Shown: in pieces, positions 8,516 through 16,892 of the stretch
Layout: each line of letters starts with the position of its first letter
Numbering within the stretch: the stretch's first letter is position 1
DNA from: an uncultured Pelagibacteraceae bacterium
Lineage (GTDB): Bacteria > Pseudomonadota > Alphaproteobacteria > Pelagibacterales > Pelagibacteraceae
Direction of reading: 5' to 3'
Length of the DNA: 64,000 bases
Assembly: GCA_902613855.1 (NCBI GenBank)
Contig: CACMIX010000004.1
Span: 1 to 64,000, forward strand
The notes under the pieces: generated by a model
Database searches by the model: none
The model's input: only the letters and a program-made list of their open reading frames with translations
What the model was told of the DNA's origin: nothing
Made by a program: the position numbers and the translations under genes

Positions 8516-10084
8516 TTAAAATACTATAAGTCCAAAAATTACAAGTAGTAATAAACCAATAACAGACTGATTTCTAAAAGCATTCATTTCTGCTTTTTTA
8601 TCATTTAAAGCAGTATAGGAGTTTGAATTCTGAGGGATTTGTCCGCTAGCTAAAAACGTTAAAGCTTGATTAGCTTTATCCATAATCTCAGGAAATTCTG
8701 GTAATCGCTTAATTACCTCAGAAGTACTCTTTAATGTCTCATTCAAATTTGTTATTGGATCTTTTGTTTCTCTCAACCAAGTCTCAAGCACAGGTTTAGA
8801 TGTCGTCCATATATTTGTACTTGGATTTAATTTTCTTGCAACACCCTCAACTACAACCATTGTTTTTTGTAGCATTAATAACTGTGGTTGAGTTTGCATG
8901 TTAAATTTTTCTGTCACATCAAATAGTTGTTTCAATAATTTTCCACCCGAGATATCTTTTACCTCTTGTCCAAAAATGGGCTCTCCTATTGATCTTAAAG
9001 CTTGAGCCAAGTCGTCTATTGGAACATCTTTTGGAACTAACCCAGCCATTAAGTGTACTTCAGCAACCTTACGGTAATCCCTTTGAATAAAACCAAATAA
9101 GATTTCTGCCAGAAATCTCTTACTAACTTTATCTAGCCTGCCCATTATACCAAAATCTATTGGTGCAATTTGACCATTATTATTAATAAAAATATTTCCC
9201 TGATGCATATCTGCATGAAAAAAACCATCTCTTACAGCGTGTCTTAGAAAATGTTGAATAATATCTTCTGCTATTTTACTAGTATCTAAATTTCTTTTTT
9301 TCAATTCTTCAGTTTCTCTAATTGAAACTCCATCAATCCAATCCAGAGTCATTACATTTTCACTAGTAAAATTCCAATAAATCATTGGAACTTTAAATCC
9401 AACATCATTCTTTGTATTCTCAGCATATTCGTTAGCAGCTGCTGCTTCAAATCTTAAATCCATTTCAAGATTTGTTATCTCTTTTAATAAAAAAACAACC
9501 TCTATTAGTTTTAATCTTTTTGTTTTTTTCACAAAAGACTCAATTATAAATGCAAACAACATCATTGCATCAATTTCTTCATTAAATATTTTTTTTATAT
9601 CTGGTCTTAAAATTTTTATGGCAACATCTTTAATTGTTCCATTGTCATTAATTTTTGCTTTATGTACTTGAGCAATTGATGCTGCTGCAACAGGTTCACT
9701 TAAATCAATTATAGAATTAAAAGACTCTTCTCCAAGATCATCTCTAATGATTTGTTTTGCCTCACTTAAAGAAAATGGAGGTAAACGATCTTGAAGATTT
9801 TCAAGTTTTTTCGATAATTCTTCCCCAATGATATCAGGTCTAGTAGCTAGAAATTGTCCCAGCTTTATAAAAGTAGTACCCATTGACTCTAGAGATCTAG
9901 AAAGTCTTTCTCCTTCGTCTTTATCTAAATTACTCTCTTCTTTTTTTTGAAATGAAAAAGATAATATTTTAAATAAAACAATTAAAATCAGTGGAGGTTT
10001 TTTAAACTTTGATGCAATTGAAAGTATATCTGATTTTGCAATTTTTCTTCCTAATTTAAACAAGGTAATTAACTTTCTTATCAT
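8516..10084 (-). CDS. ubiB: UbiB, ABC1/ADCK atypical kinase for ubiquinone synthesis
   Basis: A membrane-linked atypical kinase/ATPase needed for ubiquinone synthesis. It shows the family KxGQ-type segment TFIKLGQFLATRPD, the alanine-rich loop PVAAASIAQVH, the lysine motif VAIKILRP, the catalytic HADMHQGNIF and the metal motif IDFGIMGR. One or two hydrophobic helices at the C terminus (IGLLLLVIFGLIVF) anchor it. I chose the ATG at 10084, which overlaps the ubiE stop as TAATG; a GTG at 10096 would add four residues. It lies in one run with ubiE, the C-methyltransferase of the same pathway. Confidence 0.94.
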   Translation of the reverse strand: MIRKLITLFKLGRKIAKSDILSIASKFKKPPLILIVLFKILSFSFQKKEESNLDKDEGERLSRSLESMGTTFIKLGQFLATRPDIIGEELSKKLENLQDRLPPFSLSEAKQIIRDDLGEESFNSIIDLSEPVAAASIAQVHKAKINDNGTIKDVAIKILRPDIKKIFNEEIDAMMLFAFIIESFVKKTKRLKLIEVVFLLKEITNLEMDLRFEAAAANEYAENTKNDVGFKVPMIYWNFTSENVMTLDWIDGVSIRETEELKKRNLDTSKIAEDIIQHFLRHAVRDGFFHADMHQGNIFINNNGQIAPIDFGIMGRLDKVSKRFLAEILFGFIQRDYRKVAEVHLMAGLVPKDVPIDDLAQALRSIGEPIFGQEVKDISGGKLLKQLFDVTEKFNMQTQPQLLMLQKTMVVVEGVARKLNPSTNIWTTSKPVLETWLRETKDPITNLNETLKSTSEVIKRLPEFPEIMDKANQALTFLASGQIPQNSNSYTALNDKKAEMNAFRNQSVIGLLLLVIFGLIVF

Positions 10085-10788
10085 TAAACCTTCCACCCAC
10101 TATGAATTGAAACAATACCGTTAGAAAAATTCCTATAAGAACATTTTTGAAATTTGTGTTTTTGCATCAAATCAATTAGTTCTTCTTGATTAATAAACTG
10201 CTCAATACTTTTTACTAAATATTCATATGGCTCTTTTTCTCCTACTATGAATTGACCAATTATGGGGATTAACTTTGAGTAATTTTTGTAAATAAAATTT
10301 AGATTTGTGTTTTGGATTTTAGAGAATTCTAAGCAAAGATACTGGCCACCAGGCTTTAAAACTCTATAAGCTTCAGAAAGAGCCAGATCTAAATTTTTCG
10401 TATTTCTTAAACCAAAACTGATTGTGTAGTAGTCAAAAGAGTTATCAGTTAATGGCAATTTTTCAGCTGGAGCTATAATCCACTCAATATTTTCATATTT
10501 AGATAATTTGTTTCTGCCTTGACTAATCATTTTTTTGTTAGGATCTATAGATGTAACGTTGGATTTCTTATTAGTTTTGTCTAAAAAAAGTTTACCAATA
10601 TCACCAGTGCCACAAGCAACATCCACTAATTTTTTGTCAACAGATGGGTTCATCATGTTAATCAAACTTTTTTTCCAAAGTCTATGTATGCCAAGTGACA
10701 TAAAGTCATTCATCAAATCATAACGGTCATAGACTTGATCGAATACACCCTCTACTAGTCCTTTTTTATTTTGAAGATATTGTTGCAT
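10084..10788 (-). CDS. ubiE: Demethylubiquinone/demethylmenaquinone C-methyltransferase UbiE
   Basis: A SAM-dependent methyltransferase of 234 residues that adds the C-methyl group of the ubiquinone ring. The family signature YDLMNDFMSLGIHRLWK is near the N terminus, followed by SAM motif I VDVACGTGDIG and the acidic TSIDPNKKM, then SFGLRNTKN and RVLKPGGQYLCLEF. It heads the minus-strand run ubiE-ubiB-coaBC-dut and is divergent from mutM with 29 bases between start codons. The call is firm. Confidence 0.95.
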   Translation of the reverse strand: MQQYLQNKKGLVEGVFDQVYDRYDLMNDFMSLGIHRLWKKSLINMMNPSVDKKLVDVACGTGDIGKLFLDKTNKKSNVTSIDPNKKMISQGRNKLSKYENIEWIIAPAEKLPLTDNSFDYYTISFGLRNTKNLDLALSEAYRVLKPGGQYLCLEFSKIQNTNLNFIYKNYSKLIPIIGQFIVGEKEPYEYLVKSIEQFINQEELIDLMQKHKFQKCSYRNFSNGIVSIHSGWKV

Positions 10789-10817
10789 AAAAAATTATAT
10801 ATTGAATATAGTGTGAA

Positions 10818-11681
10818 ATGCCAGAATTACCAGAAGTAGAAATTGTTAGACTATCCTTAAATAAAAAAATTAATCAAAAAAGGGTGAAAAAAGTAATAAT
10901 AAGAAATAGAAACTTAAGATTTTTAATACCAAGTAATTTTAAAAGTTATATTAAAAATAAAAAAATAATTAAAGTAGATAGATTTTCAAAATATTTAATA
11001 ATACATTTTTTAGAAGGAGATTATTGTTTAATTCATCTAGGTATGTCAGGAACAATCCATATTGTTGATAGATTGAAAATATCAAAATTTACAAACACTA
11101 GTTTTTATCACTCACCAACACTTCCTAAAAAACATAATCACGTTGTATTTGAATTTGATAATTTTAAAGTAATTTACAATGACCCAAGACGTTTTGGTTT
11201 TTTTCAATTATTTAAAAATAAAAATGCTTTAAATGAAAGACTTAAACATTTGGGCCCAGAACCATTTGATAAAAAATTTAATTTAAATTATGTGATAGGT
11301 TTTTTTAAAAATAAAAATAAAGATATTAAAAGTTTTTTATTGGATCAAAGATTTGTTTCTGGAATTGGTAACATATATGCTTGTGAAATATTATTTTTAT
11401 CCAAAATTGATCCATTTAAACAGGCAAAATTATTAAATAAAAACGAATGTAAAAAAATTATTTTGAATTCTAAAAAAATTTTACATAGAGCAATAATTAA
11501 AGGAGGATCTAGTATTAGAAATTTTCAAGATATATCTGGAACATTAGGAGGTTATCAAAAAGAGTTCAAAGTTTATCAGCAAGAAGGAAACAGATGCAAA
11601 GTAATTGGATGTTTAGGTATTATAAAAAAAAAGGTAGTATCAAATAGATCAACTTTTTTTTGTGATTCCTGTCAAAAATAA
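10818..11681 (+). CDS. mutM: Formamidopyrimidine-DNA glycosylase MutM (Fpg)
   Basis: A base-excision repair enzyme of 287 residues that removes 8-oxoguanine and formamidopyrimidines and nicks the abasic site. The N terminus MPELPEVEIVR gives catalytic P2 and E3 after removal of Met. HLGMSGTI and the GIGNIYACEILF helix-two-turn-helix segment are present. The C-terminal zinc finger has C-x4-C (RCKVIGCLG) and FFCDSCQK, the spacing common in alphaproteobacteria. In alphaproteobacteria ubiE and mutM are often divergent neighbours as here. Confidence 0.96.
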   Translation: MPELPEVEIVRLSLNKKINQKRVKKVIIRNRNLRFLIPSNFKSYIKNKKIIKVDRFSKYLIIHFLEGDYCLIHLGMSGTIHIVDRLKISKFTNTSFYHSPTLPKKHNHVVFEFDNFKVIYNDPRRFGFFQLFKNKNALNERLKHLGPEPFDKKFNLNYVIGFFKNKNKDIKSFLLDQRFVSGIGNIYACEILFLSKIDPFKQAKLLNKNECKKIILNSKKILHRAIIKGGSSIRNFQDISGTLGGYQKEFKVYQQEGNRCKVIGCLGIIKKKVVSNRSTFFCDSCQK

Positions 11682-11693
11682 TAAAATAATATG

Positions 11694-11722
11694 TTGACCG
11701 CTATAAATTCTCAAGTTATACC
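11694..11722 (+). promoter_or_regulatory. Putative sigma-70 promoter of rpsT, nearly leaderless
   Basis: TTGACC at 11694-11699 and TATACC at 11717-11722 with 17-base spacing form a good housekeeping promoter. The expected start point is near 11729-11730, only 2-3 bases before the rpsT ATG at 11732, and no Shine-Dalgarno sequence is visible. This suggests a leaderless or near-leaderless transcript. The promoter is predicted by eye only. Confidence 0.5.
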
Positions 11723-11731
11723 CCTGCGCAG

Positions 11732-11992
11732 ATGGCAAACACAAAATCAGCAATTAAGAGAATACGAAGAATTTCGAAGCAAACAGTAGTTAATAAGGCT
11801 AGAAAAAGTAGATTTCGTAACGCTTTAAAGAAAATGAACCTTTTAATCGAGAAAAAAAAGAAAGATGAGGCTTTGAAATTCTTGCCGAAGCTAAACTCAG
11901 AGTTGATGAAGATTGCTAAGACTGGAATTATTAAAAAACAAAACGCATCTAGAAATGTTTCTAGAATAACCAAGAGGATTTCTGCAATCTAA
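11732..11992 (+). CDS. rpsT: 30S ribosomal protein S20
   Basis: An 86-residue, lysine- and arginine-rich protein that binds 16S rRNA in the small subunit. The N terminus MANTKSAIKRIRRI and the C-terminal KTGIIKKQNASRNVSRITKRI are typical S20. It stands alone between mutM and dnaA; rpsT just before dnaA is a frequent alphaproteobacterial order. No terminator with a GC-rich stem is clear after it. Confidence 0.95.
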   Translation: MANTKSAIKRIRRISKQTVVNKARKSRFRNALKKMNLLIEKKKKDEALKFLPKLNSELMKIAKTGIIKKQNASRNVSRITKRISAI

Positions 11993-12309
11993 GCGTTAAA
12001 AAAGTTTTATTTTATTAAACAACCTTCAGTAAGCACACTATCTATTTAATTTTAATTTGGTTTAACTATATTTAGACTTAGTAAATATTTACATTATATT
12101 AATTCAATCTATGTTTGATTCAATCCTAGTTTGATTCAATCCTAGTTTGATTCAATTTATAATTTTAATTTCTAAATTTAAAAAAAAAATTCAACTTTCA
12201 TATTGTGACATCTAAATCCACAATCCTAGATTTTATTTTTTTTTTAAATTTTTTATTAACTTGTTGCAAATTAATTTAAATCAGTTCTAAGTAGGTTTCT
12301 TCCAAATTT
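11993..12309. other. 317-base non-coding region before dnaA
   Basis: The longest gene-free stretch in the window. It is strongly AT-rich and holds three and a half 16-base direct repeats (12102-12160), a run of nine to ten A at 12181-12189, a DnaA-box-like AAATCCACA at 12214-12222 (two mismatches to TTATCCACA), and a possible dnaA promoter TTGCAA (12264-12269) with TAAGTA (12288-12293). It could be the control region of dnaA or part of an origin. No cluster of good DnaA boxes is visible, so an origin call would be speculative. Confidence 0.4.
12102..12160. repeat. 16-base tandem direct repeats upstream of dnaA
   Basis: Units ATTCAATCTATGTTTG (12102-12117), ATTCAATCCTAGTTTG (12118-12133), the same again (12134-12149), then a partial ATTCAATTTAT (12150-12160). 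Units two and three are identical. Each junction makes TTTGATTCAATC, which contains GATTC, a GANTC site, at 12117, 12133 and 12149, spaced exactly 16 bases. A role in dnaA control or replication start is inferred from location only. Confidence 0.85.
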
Positions 12310-13728
12310 ATGAACAAACTAACAAATAATCAAAACAGAGATAATTTTAAAACGAATAGCTTCGAATGGAAATTGGTTCAAGCTGACATGAAAGATAGAT
12401 TGGGATCTGAAGTTTATGAAAGTTGGTTAAAAAAAATTTCATTCATTGAGGAATTTAATAATTATATATTATTATCTTTACCAACCCGATTTATTAGAGA
12501 CTGGATAACGTCAAGATATCTAGATCAAATACTACAAATTATAAAGACTTACAAAAAAGATATTGTAAGAATTGAATTTAAAATAGTTGAGCAAGATCAT
12601 CCTGCCCAAGCTAAAGAGCTGTTAAACGAAGAAGGTAACTTAATAGAGAAAGTTTCTTTTATTAAAGACTCTTATTTGCAATATAATCGAATTGATCCCA
12701 ACAAACGATTTGATAACTTTATCACAGGATCAAGTAACAAGCTGGCTTATGAAGCATCACTAAAGGTTTCAGAAAATATTTCGCATTACAATCCACTTTA
12801 TATTTATGGTGGTGTTGGAATGGGCAAAACGCACTTGTTAAATTCTATTGGTTTTGAGTTAAAAAAAAGTAATAAGGTTATGTTTATTTCGGCTGAACGT
12901 TTTATGTATCAATTTGTAAAATCGATTAAATCAAATGATATGGTTAAGTTTAAAGAGTACTTTAGAAATACAGACATTTTATTAATTGATGATATTCAAT
13001 TCATAAGTGGTAAAGAAGCCATGCAAGAAGAATTTTTTCATACCTTTAATGCTTTATTAGACAAAGGTTCTCAAATAATAGTTTCTGCGGATCGACCTCC
13101 TAATAAATTATCAAGAATCCAGGAAAGAATTAAATCTAGATTTTCAGGTGGATTGGTAGTTGATATTCAAAAACCAGATCTAGAATTAAGAAAAAAAATT
13201 ATTAAAAAAAAAATGGAAGAACTGAATAATTTGTATTCAGATCAATTACAGATCTCAAAAGATATTGAAGATTTTATCAGTACTGAAATAAATGGTAGTA
13301 TAAGGGAGCTAGTTGGAGCAATAAATAGGGTGGTTTCTTTTTCAAGAATTTACGAGAAAGTTCCAAATTTATCTGAAACAAAAGTAGTTTTGAAGGATTT
13401 ATTAAATCTATCTGAAAACAATGTAACTATAGATTTAATTCAAACAGTAGTGTGTAAATTTTTCAAAATTAGTAAAAATGAGATGTTATCTTCGAGACGG
13501 TCTAGGTATTTAGTTAGACCAAGGCAAACAGCAATATACTTAACTAAAATTCTTACTTCAAAATCATTACCTGAAATTGGTAGAGATTTTTCAAATAGAG
13601 ACCACACTACAATCATACATTCAGTTAAAACTATTGAAAAAATTAAAGAAAAAGACCCAGAGATGGTTGAAAATATTAATAAATTAAAAAATCAAATATT
13701 ATACAATAACAAAAATAATGAAATTTAA
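12310..13728 (+). CDS. dnaA: Chromosomal replication initiator protein DnaA
   Basis: A 472-residue AAA+ protein that opens the origin and regulates its own gene. Walker A GGVGMGKTH is at 167-175, Walker B LLIDDIQFI follows, then the sensor region VSADRPPNKLSRI and SRFSGGLVVDI. The C-terminal DNA-binding domain carries the DnaA signature GRDFSNRDHTTIIHSVKTIE. The N-terminal domain I (SFEWKLVQADMKDRLGSEVYESWL) is intact. It overlaps dnaN by 11 bases; recF and gyrB are not in the usual cluster, gyrB being about 46 kb away. Confidence 0.97.
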   Translation: MNKLTNNQNRDNFKTNSFEWKLVQADMKDRLGSEVYESWLKKISFIEEFNNYILLSLPTRFIRDWITSRYLDQILQIIKTYKKDIVRIEFKIVEQDHPAQAKELLNEEGNLIEKVSFIKDSYLQYNRIDPNKRFDNFITGSSNKLAYEASLKVSENISHYNPLYIYGGVGMGKTHLLNSIGFELKKSNKVMFISAERFMYQFVKSIKSNDMVKFKEYFRNTDILLIDDIQFISGKEAMQEEFFHTFNALLDKGSQIIVSADRPPNKLSRIQERIKSRFSGGLVVDIQKPDLELRKKIIKKKMEELNNLYSDQLQISKDIEDFISTEINGSIRELVGAINRVVSFSRIYEKVPNLSETKVVLKDLLNLSENNVTIDLIQTVVCKFFKISKNEMLSSRRSRYLVRPRQTAIYLTKILTSKSLPEIGRDFSNRDHTTIIHSVKTIEKIKEKDPEMVENINKLKNQILYNNKNNEI

Positions 13729-14830
13729 CGTTAATCAACAAGACTTACAACAAGCACTTAATTACTGCCAGGGAGTTATAGAAAAGAGAAGCACTTTACC
13801 AATTTTGTCAAATATTTTAATAGATGCAAATAATTCTAACTTAATAATAACAGCAACAGACTTAGATTTAATATTTATTCATAAAATAAGTAATGTTGAA
13901 ATATTGGAGGAAGGAAAAACTACAACAGTATCGTCAACTATATATGATATTGTAAGAAAATTATCATCTGGAAAAAAAATTAATTTAACTTTAAATGAGA
14001 CAAGTAAACTTCATTTAGAATCAGAAAAATCTATTTTTAACTTAAATTGTCTCAGTCCCTCAGAGTTTCCACTTACAGATGAAAATTTTAACCAAAATGA
14101 ATTTGTCATAAAATCTAAACAACTCTTGAAACTACTAAATAAATGCAAATTTTCAGTTTCTAGCGATGAAACCAGACATTACTTAAGTGGAATTTATTTC
14201 CATCAAACAGAGGTAGAAGATAAAAATTATCTTACAGCTGTAGCTACTGATAGTCATCGAATGTCCATTTCTAAAATTAGATTAGATGAAAAAATTGATT
14301 TTGATCCAATTATTTTGCCAAAAAAAACAATATTTCAGCTATGTTCTCTTTTGGATAGCTATGACGGTGATGTAAAAGTTTCAAATGTTAAATCTAAAAT
14401 TAAATTTGAATTAAACAACAGCATATTAATATCAAAGCTTATAGATGGTAAATTTCCTAATTATATTCAGGTAATTCCTAAAAATAATCAAAAAAAATTA
14501 GAGATAGATCTAAAATTATTTCTTAATTCTGTTGATAGAGTAGCATCTGTATCTTTAGATAAAAAAGACGGAGTAAAATTTAGTTTATCAAAAGATACTT
14601 TAAACTTATCTGTGAACAATGCTAACAGTGGCGATGGTAAGGAAACAATAAGCGCTAAATTTGATGACGATTTAGAAATTAGTTTTAACTCTAGATATTT
14701 AATAGATGTAGCTTCCCAACTAGATGGGGAAAAAGTTGAAATATTTTTTAACGATACAGGCTCTCCAGCTTTAATAAAAGATCCAGGTGATTTTGACAGT
14801 ATATATGTTGTTATGCCCATGAAAGGTTAA
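13718..14830 (+). CDS. dnaN: DNA polymerase III beta subunit (sliding clamp)
   Basis: A 370-residue protein that forms the ring clamp holding the replicase on DNA. The N terminus MKFNVNQQDLQQALNYCQG, the segment KRSTLPILSNILI and the C-terminal YVVMPMKG are typical. SSDETRHYLSGIY and ATDSHRMS from the middle domain are also clear. Its start lies inside the end of dnaA in another frame. The final four bases overlap the convergent plsC gene. Confidence 0.96.
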   Translation: MKFNVNQQDLQQALNYCQGVIEKRSTLPILSNILIDANNSNLIITATDLDLIFIHKISNVEILEEGKTTTVSSTIYDIVRKLSSGKKINLTLNETSKLHLESEKSIFNLNCLSPSEFPLTDENFNQNEFVIKSKQLLKLLNKCKFSVSSDETRHYLSGIYFHQTEVEDKNYLTAVATDSHRMSISKIRLDEKIDFDPIILPKKTIFQLCSLLDSYDGDVKVSNVKSKIKFELNNSILISKLIDGKFPNYIQVIPKNNQKKLEIDLKLFLNSVDRVASVSLDKKDGVKFSLSKDTLNLSVNNANSGDGKETISAKFDDDLEISFNSRYLIDVASQLDGEKVEIFFNDTGSPALIKDPGDFDSIYVVMPMKG

Positions 14831-15528
14831 TTTAATAAGTTTAGCTCTTTATAAATTTTACTCTCTAAATCTTTTAAAAAATTTTCTTTTACTATTCCAG
14901 CATTTATAGGATTTAAAATTGAAACAGTTATTGTTTTATGACTATTTTTTGCACCTTTTTTAGGCCACACGTAACCAGAATTAATAGCAACCGGTTGGCA
15001 GGCTATACTTAACTCTTGATAAATTCTGGCAGCCCCCTTCTTGAAGGAAGGACGCTCATCAGGCAAAACTCTAGTTCCTTGAGGAAAAATTATCAATGGT
15101 CTATCACTATTGTTTACGGTTTTTAAAATATCCTCAAAAAATCCTAAATTATCTTTACTTACTTTGTTTCTATTTATTGAGATAGATCCAATTTTTTTTA
15201 AATACCATCCAAAAACCGGGATTCGGAGTAACTCTTTTTTTAAGATAAAAACTGGTGAATTGAAAACAGTTTGTAGATAGAATGTTTCAAACATCGACTG
15301 GTGGGAGGCAGCAATAAAAAATTTTTGATCAGTTACTATATTTTCCTTACCTTTAATTATAATTTTTACTGATAGAAAAACTCTTAGACAAAACCCAGCC
15401 CAATAACCCATCAATTTTCCTCCAAGTAAAGTAATTTTTCTTGGCAAAAGTAATGCAGGTAAAAATATTATTGAAATTATAATTATTCCTACAAAAAAAA
15501 ATATTGAAAATAATAAATTTCTGATCAT
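14827..15528 (-). CDS. plsC: 1-acyl-sn-glycerol-3-phosphate acyltransferase PlsC
   Basis: Makes phosphatidate from lysophosphatidate at the inner membrane. Two N-terminal hydrophobic segments (LLFSIFFFVGIIIISIIFLPALLL) precede the catalytic motif, seen here as ASHQSMFETF, an HX4E variant of the usual HX4D. The second motif is FPQGTRV in place of FPEGTR. Such variants occur in alphaproteobacteria as I recall. I chose the ATG at 15528 (233 residues); a TTG at 15537 would add three. It follows lysA by 12 bases. Confidence 0.87.
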   Translation of the reverse strand: MIRNLLFSIFFFVGIIIISIIFLPALLLPRKITLLGGKLMGYWAGFCLRVFLSVKIIIKGKENIVTDQKFFIAASHQSMFETFYLQTVFNSPVFILKKELLRIPVFGWYLKKIGSISINRNKVSKDNLGFFEDILKTVNNSDRPLIIFPQGTRVLPDERPSFKKGAARIYQELSIACQPVAINSGYVWPKKGAKNSHKTITVSILNPINAGIVKENFLKDLESKIYKELNLLN

Positions 15529-15540
15529 TTTTATCAAAAG

Positions 15541-16755
15541 CTAAATTAAGTCTGTATGCTTTTGTCTATTTTTAATTATTTTAATTGTTCTTCCTTTTAC
15601 AAGTAATTCAACAGGCTTTGGTCTAAGATTATAATTAGAGCTTAGAGACATTCCATATGCACCAACATCACATATAGCTATAAAATCTTTTTCTTTTAGT
15701 TTTTGAAATTTCTTTAAAGTTACAAATTTATCTGTACTTTCACAAATAGGACCTACAAATTCATAAATATTTTTTGAAACATTGTTTGATTTATTTACTG
15801 GTAATATTTTATGAACTGCTCCATATAGAGCTGGTCTCATAAGATCATTCATTGCAGCGTCTAAAATAATAAATTTTTTAGCACCACCATCTTTGATGTA
15901 AATTATTTTAGATATCAAAGTTCCTGTATTACCGATTATTGATCTACCTGGTTCAAAAATTATTTTTGTGTCATGTTTTTTTAAAAAGTTTTTAATTGCT
16001 GAATTATATTTTTTATAATTAAGCTTTTTAATTTTATCACTGTAAGAAATTCCCATGCCTCCACCTAAATCGACAAATTTAAATTTGTAATTTGTTTTAT
16101 TAATTATATTGCTTACAGCTTTGAGCATTCTTTCATATGGCTTATGATCTAATATTTGACTACCTATATGAACACTTAAACATTCCAGACTTATATTTTT
16201 AGAATTTTCACAGTATTTTACAAGCTCATAAAATTTTTTACTGTTAACACCAAATTTATTTTCACTTTTACCAGTAGAAATTTGTTTTAGAGTTTTTGCA
16301 TCAGTATTCGGATTTAGTCTTATACCAACTTTTACTATTTTCTTTTTTTGTTTTGCAATTTTATTAATCTCTTGAATTTCACTTTTTGACTCAGCGTTAA
16401 TAAGCAGTATTTTCTTTTCTATAGCAAAACTGATTTCTTCATAAGTTTTACCAACTCCTGAAAATACTATTTTACTTGGATTCACTCCTGCTTTTAAAGC
16501 TAACATAAGCTCTCCTTTTGAAACGACATCAGCTCCTAAACCAAATTTCTTAATTTCTTTAATTATATTAAGATTAGTATTCGATTTTACTGAAAAGCAT
16601 ATTAATGGAGAAAAGGATTTAAAATTTTCTTTAAAATTATTTATGTTTTCTTTTAATTTTGAGTATGAATAACAGTAAGCAGGTGTGCCAAATTTTTTTG
16701 CTAAACTTTGAAAATTGGTATTTTCCGTTGTTAATTGTTTATTCTTATATTTCAT
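15541..16755 (-). CDS. lysA: Diaminopimelate decarboxylase
   Basis: A PLP enzyme of 404 residues, fold type III, that converts meso-diaminopimelate to lysine. The Schiff-base lysine sits in LICFSVKSNTN. Other family marks are SVHIGSQI, the phosphate loop VDLGGGMGISY, FEPGRSIIGNTG, the substrate segment GPICESTDKF and GAYGMSLSSNYN. Its ATG overlaps the stop of the small lipoprotein gene by one base, and argH lies just upstream. The order argH-lipoprotein-lysA is common in proteobacteria. Confidence 0.95.
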   Translation of the reverse strand: MKYKNKQLTTENTNFQSLAKKFGTPAYCYSYSKLKENINNFKENFKSFSPLICFSVKSNTNLNIIKEIKKFGLGADVVSKGELMLALKAGVNPSKIVFSGVGKTYEEISFAIEKKILLINAESKSEIQEINKIAKQKKKIVKVGIRLNPNTDAKTLKQISTGKSENKFGVNSKKFYELVKYCENSKNISLECLSVHIGSQILDHKPYERMLKAVSNIINKTNYKFKFVDLGGGMGISYSDKIKKLNYKKYNSAIKNFLKKHDTKIIFEPGRSIIGNTGTLISKIIYIKDGGAKKFIILDAAMNDLMRPALYGAVHKILPVNKSNNVSKNIYEFVGPICESTDKFVTLKKFQKLKEKDFIAICDVGAYGMSLSSNYNLRPKPVELLVKGRTIKIIKNRQKHTDLI

Positions 16756-16892
16756 TAAGCTTTATTAATTGAAAGTAATTGCATATTTTTTTTTATCGTA
16801 GACTCTTTATATTCAGGATCACCTTTTTTCCCACAAGAGATTAATATGCAACACAACATCAAAGCTAAGGTAATTTTTCTGATCATATTCAT
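16755..16892 (-). CDS. Small LptM/YifL-type lipoprotein
   Basis: A 45-residue frame between argH and lysA. The N terminus is a lipoprotein signal ending in the lipobox LISC with acylated cysteine at C20, followed by GKKGDPEYKES, the CGxKGDP pattern of the LPAM_2 / LptM (YifL) family. In E. coli LptM helps the LPS translocon LptD mature; the alphaproteobacterial copies lie between argH and lysA as here. The ATG at 16892 overlaps the argH stop (ATGA) and the stop overlaps the lysA ATG (TAATG), supporting real translation. Another ATG at 16886 is possible. Confidence 0.82.
   Translation of the reverse strand: MNMIRKITLALMLCCILISCGKKGDPEYKESTIKKNMQLLSINKA

Noticed and set aside
12214-12222. DnaA box in the dnaA upstream region
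   Set aside because: AAATCCACA has two mismatches to TTATCCACA and stands alone; a chance match is likely, so I do not call an origin from it.
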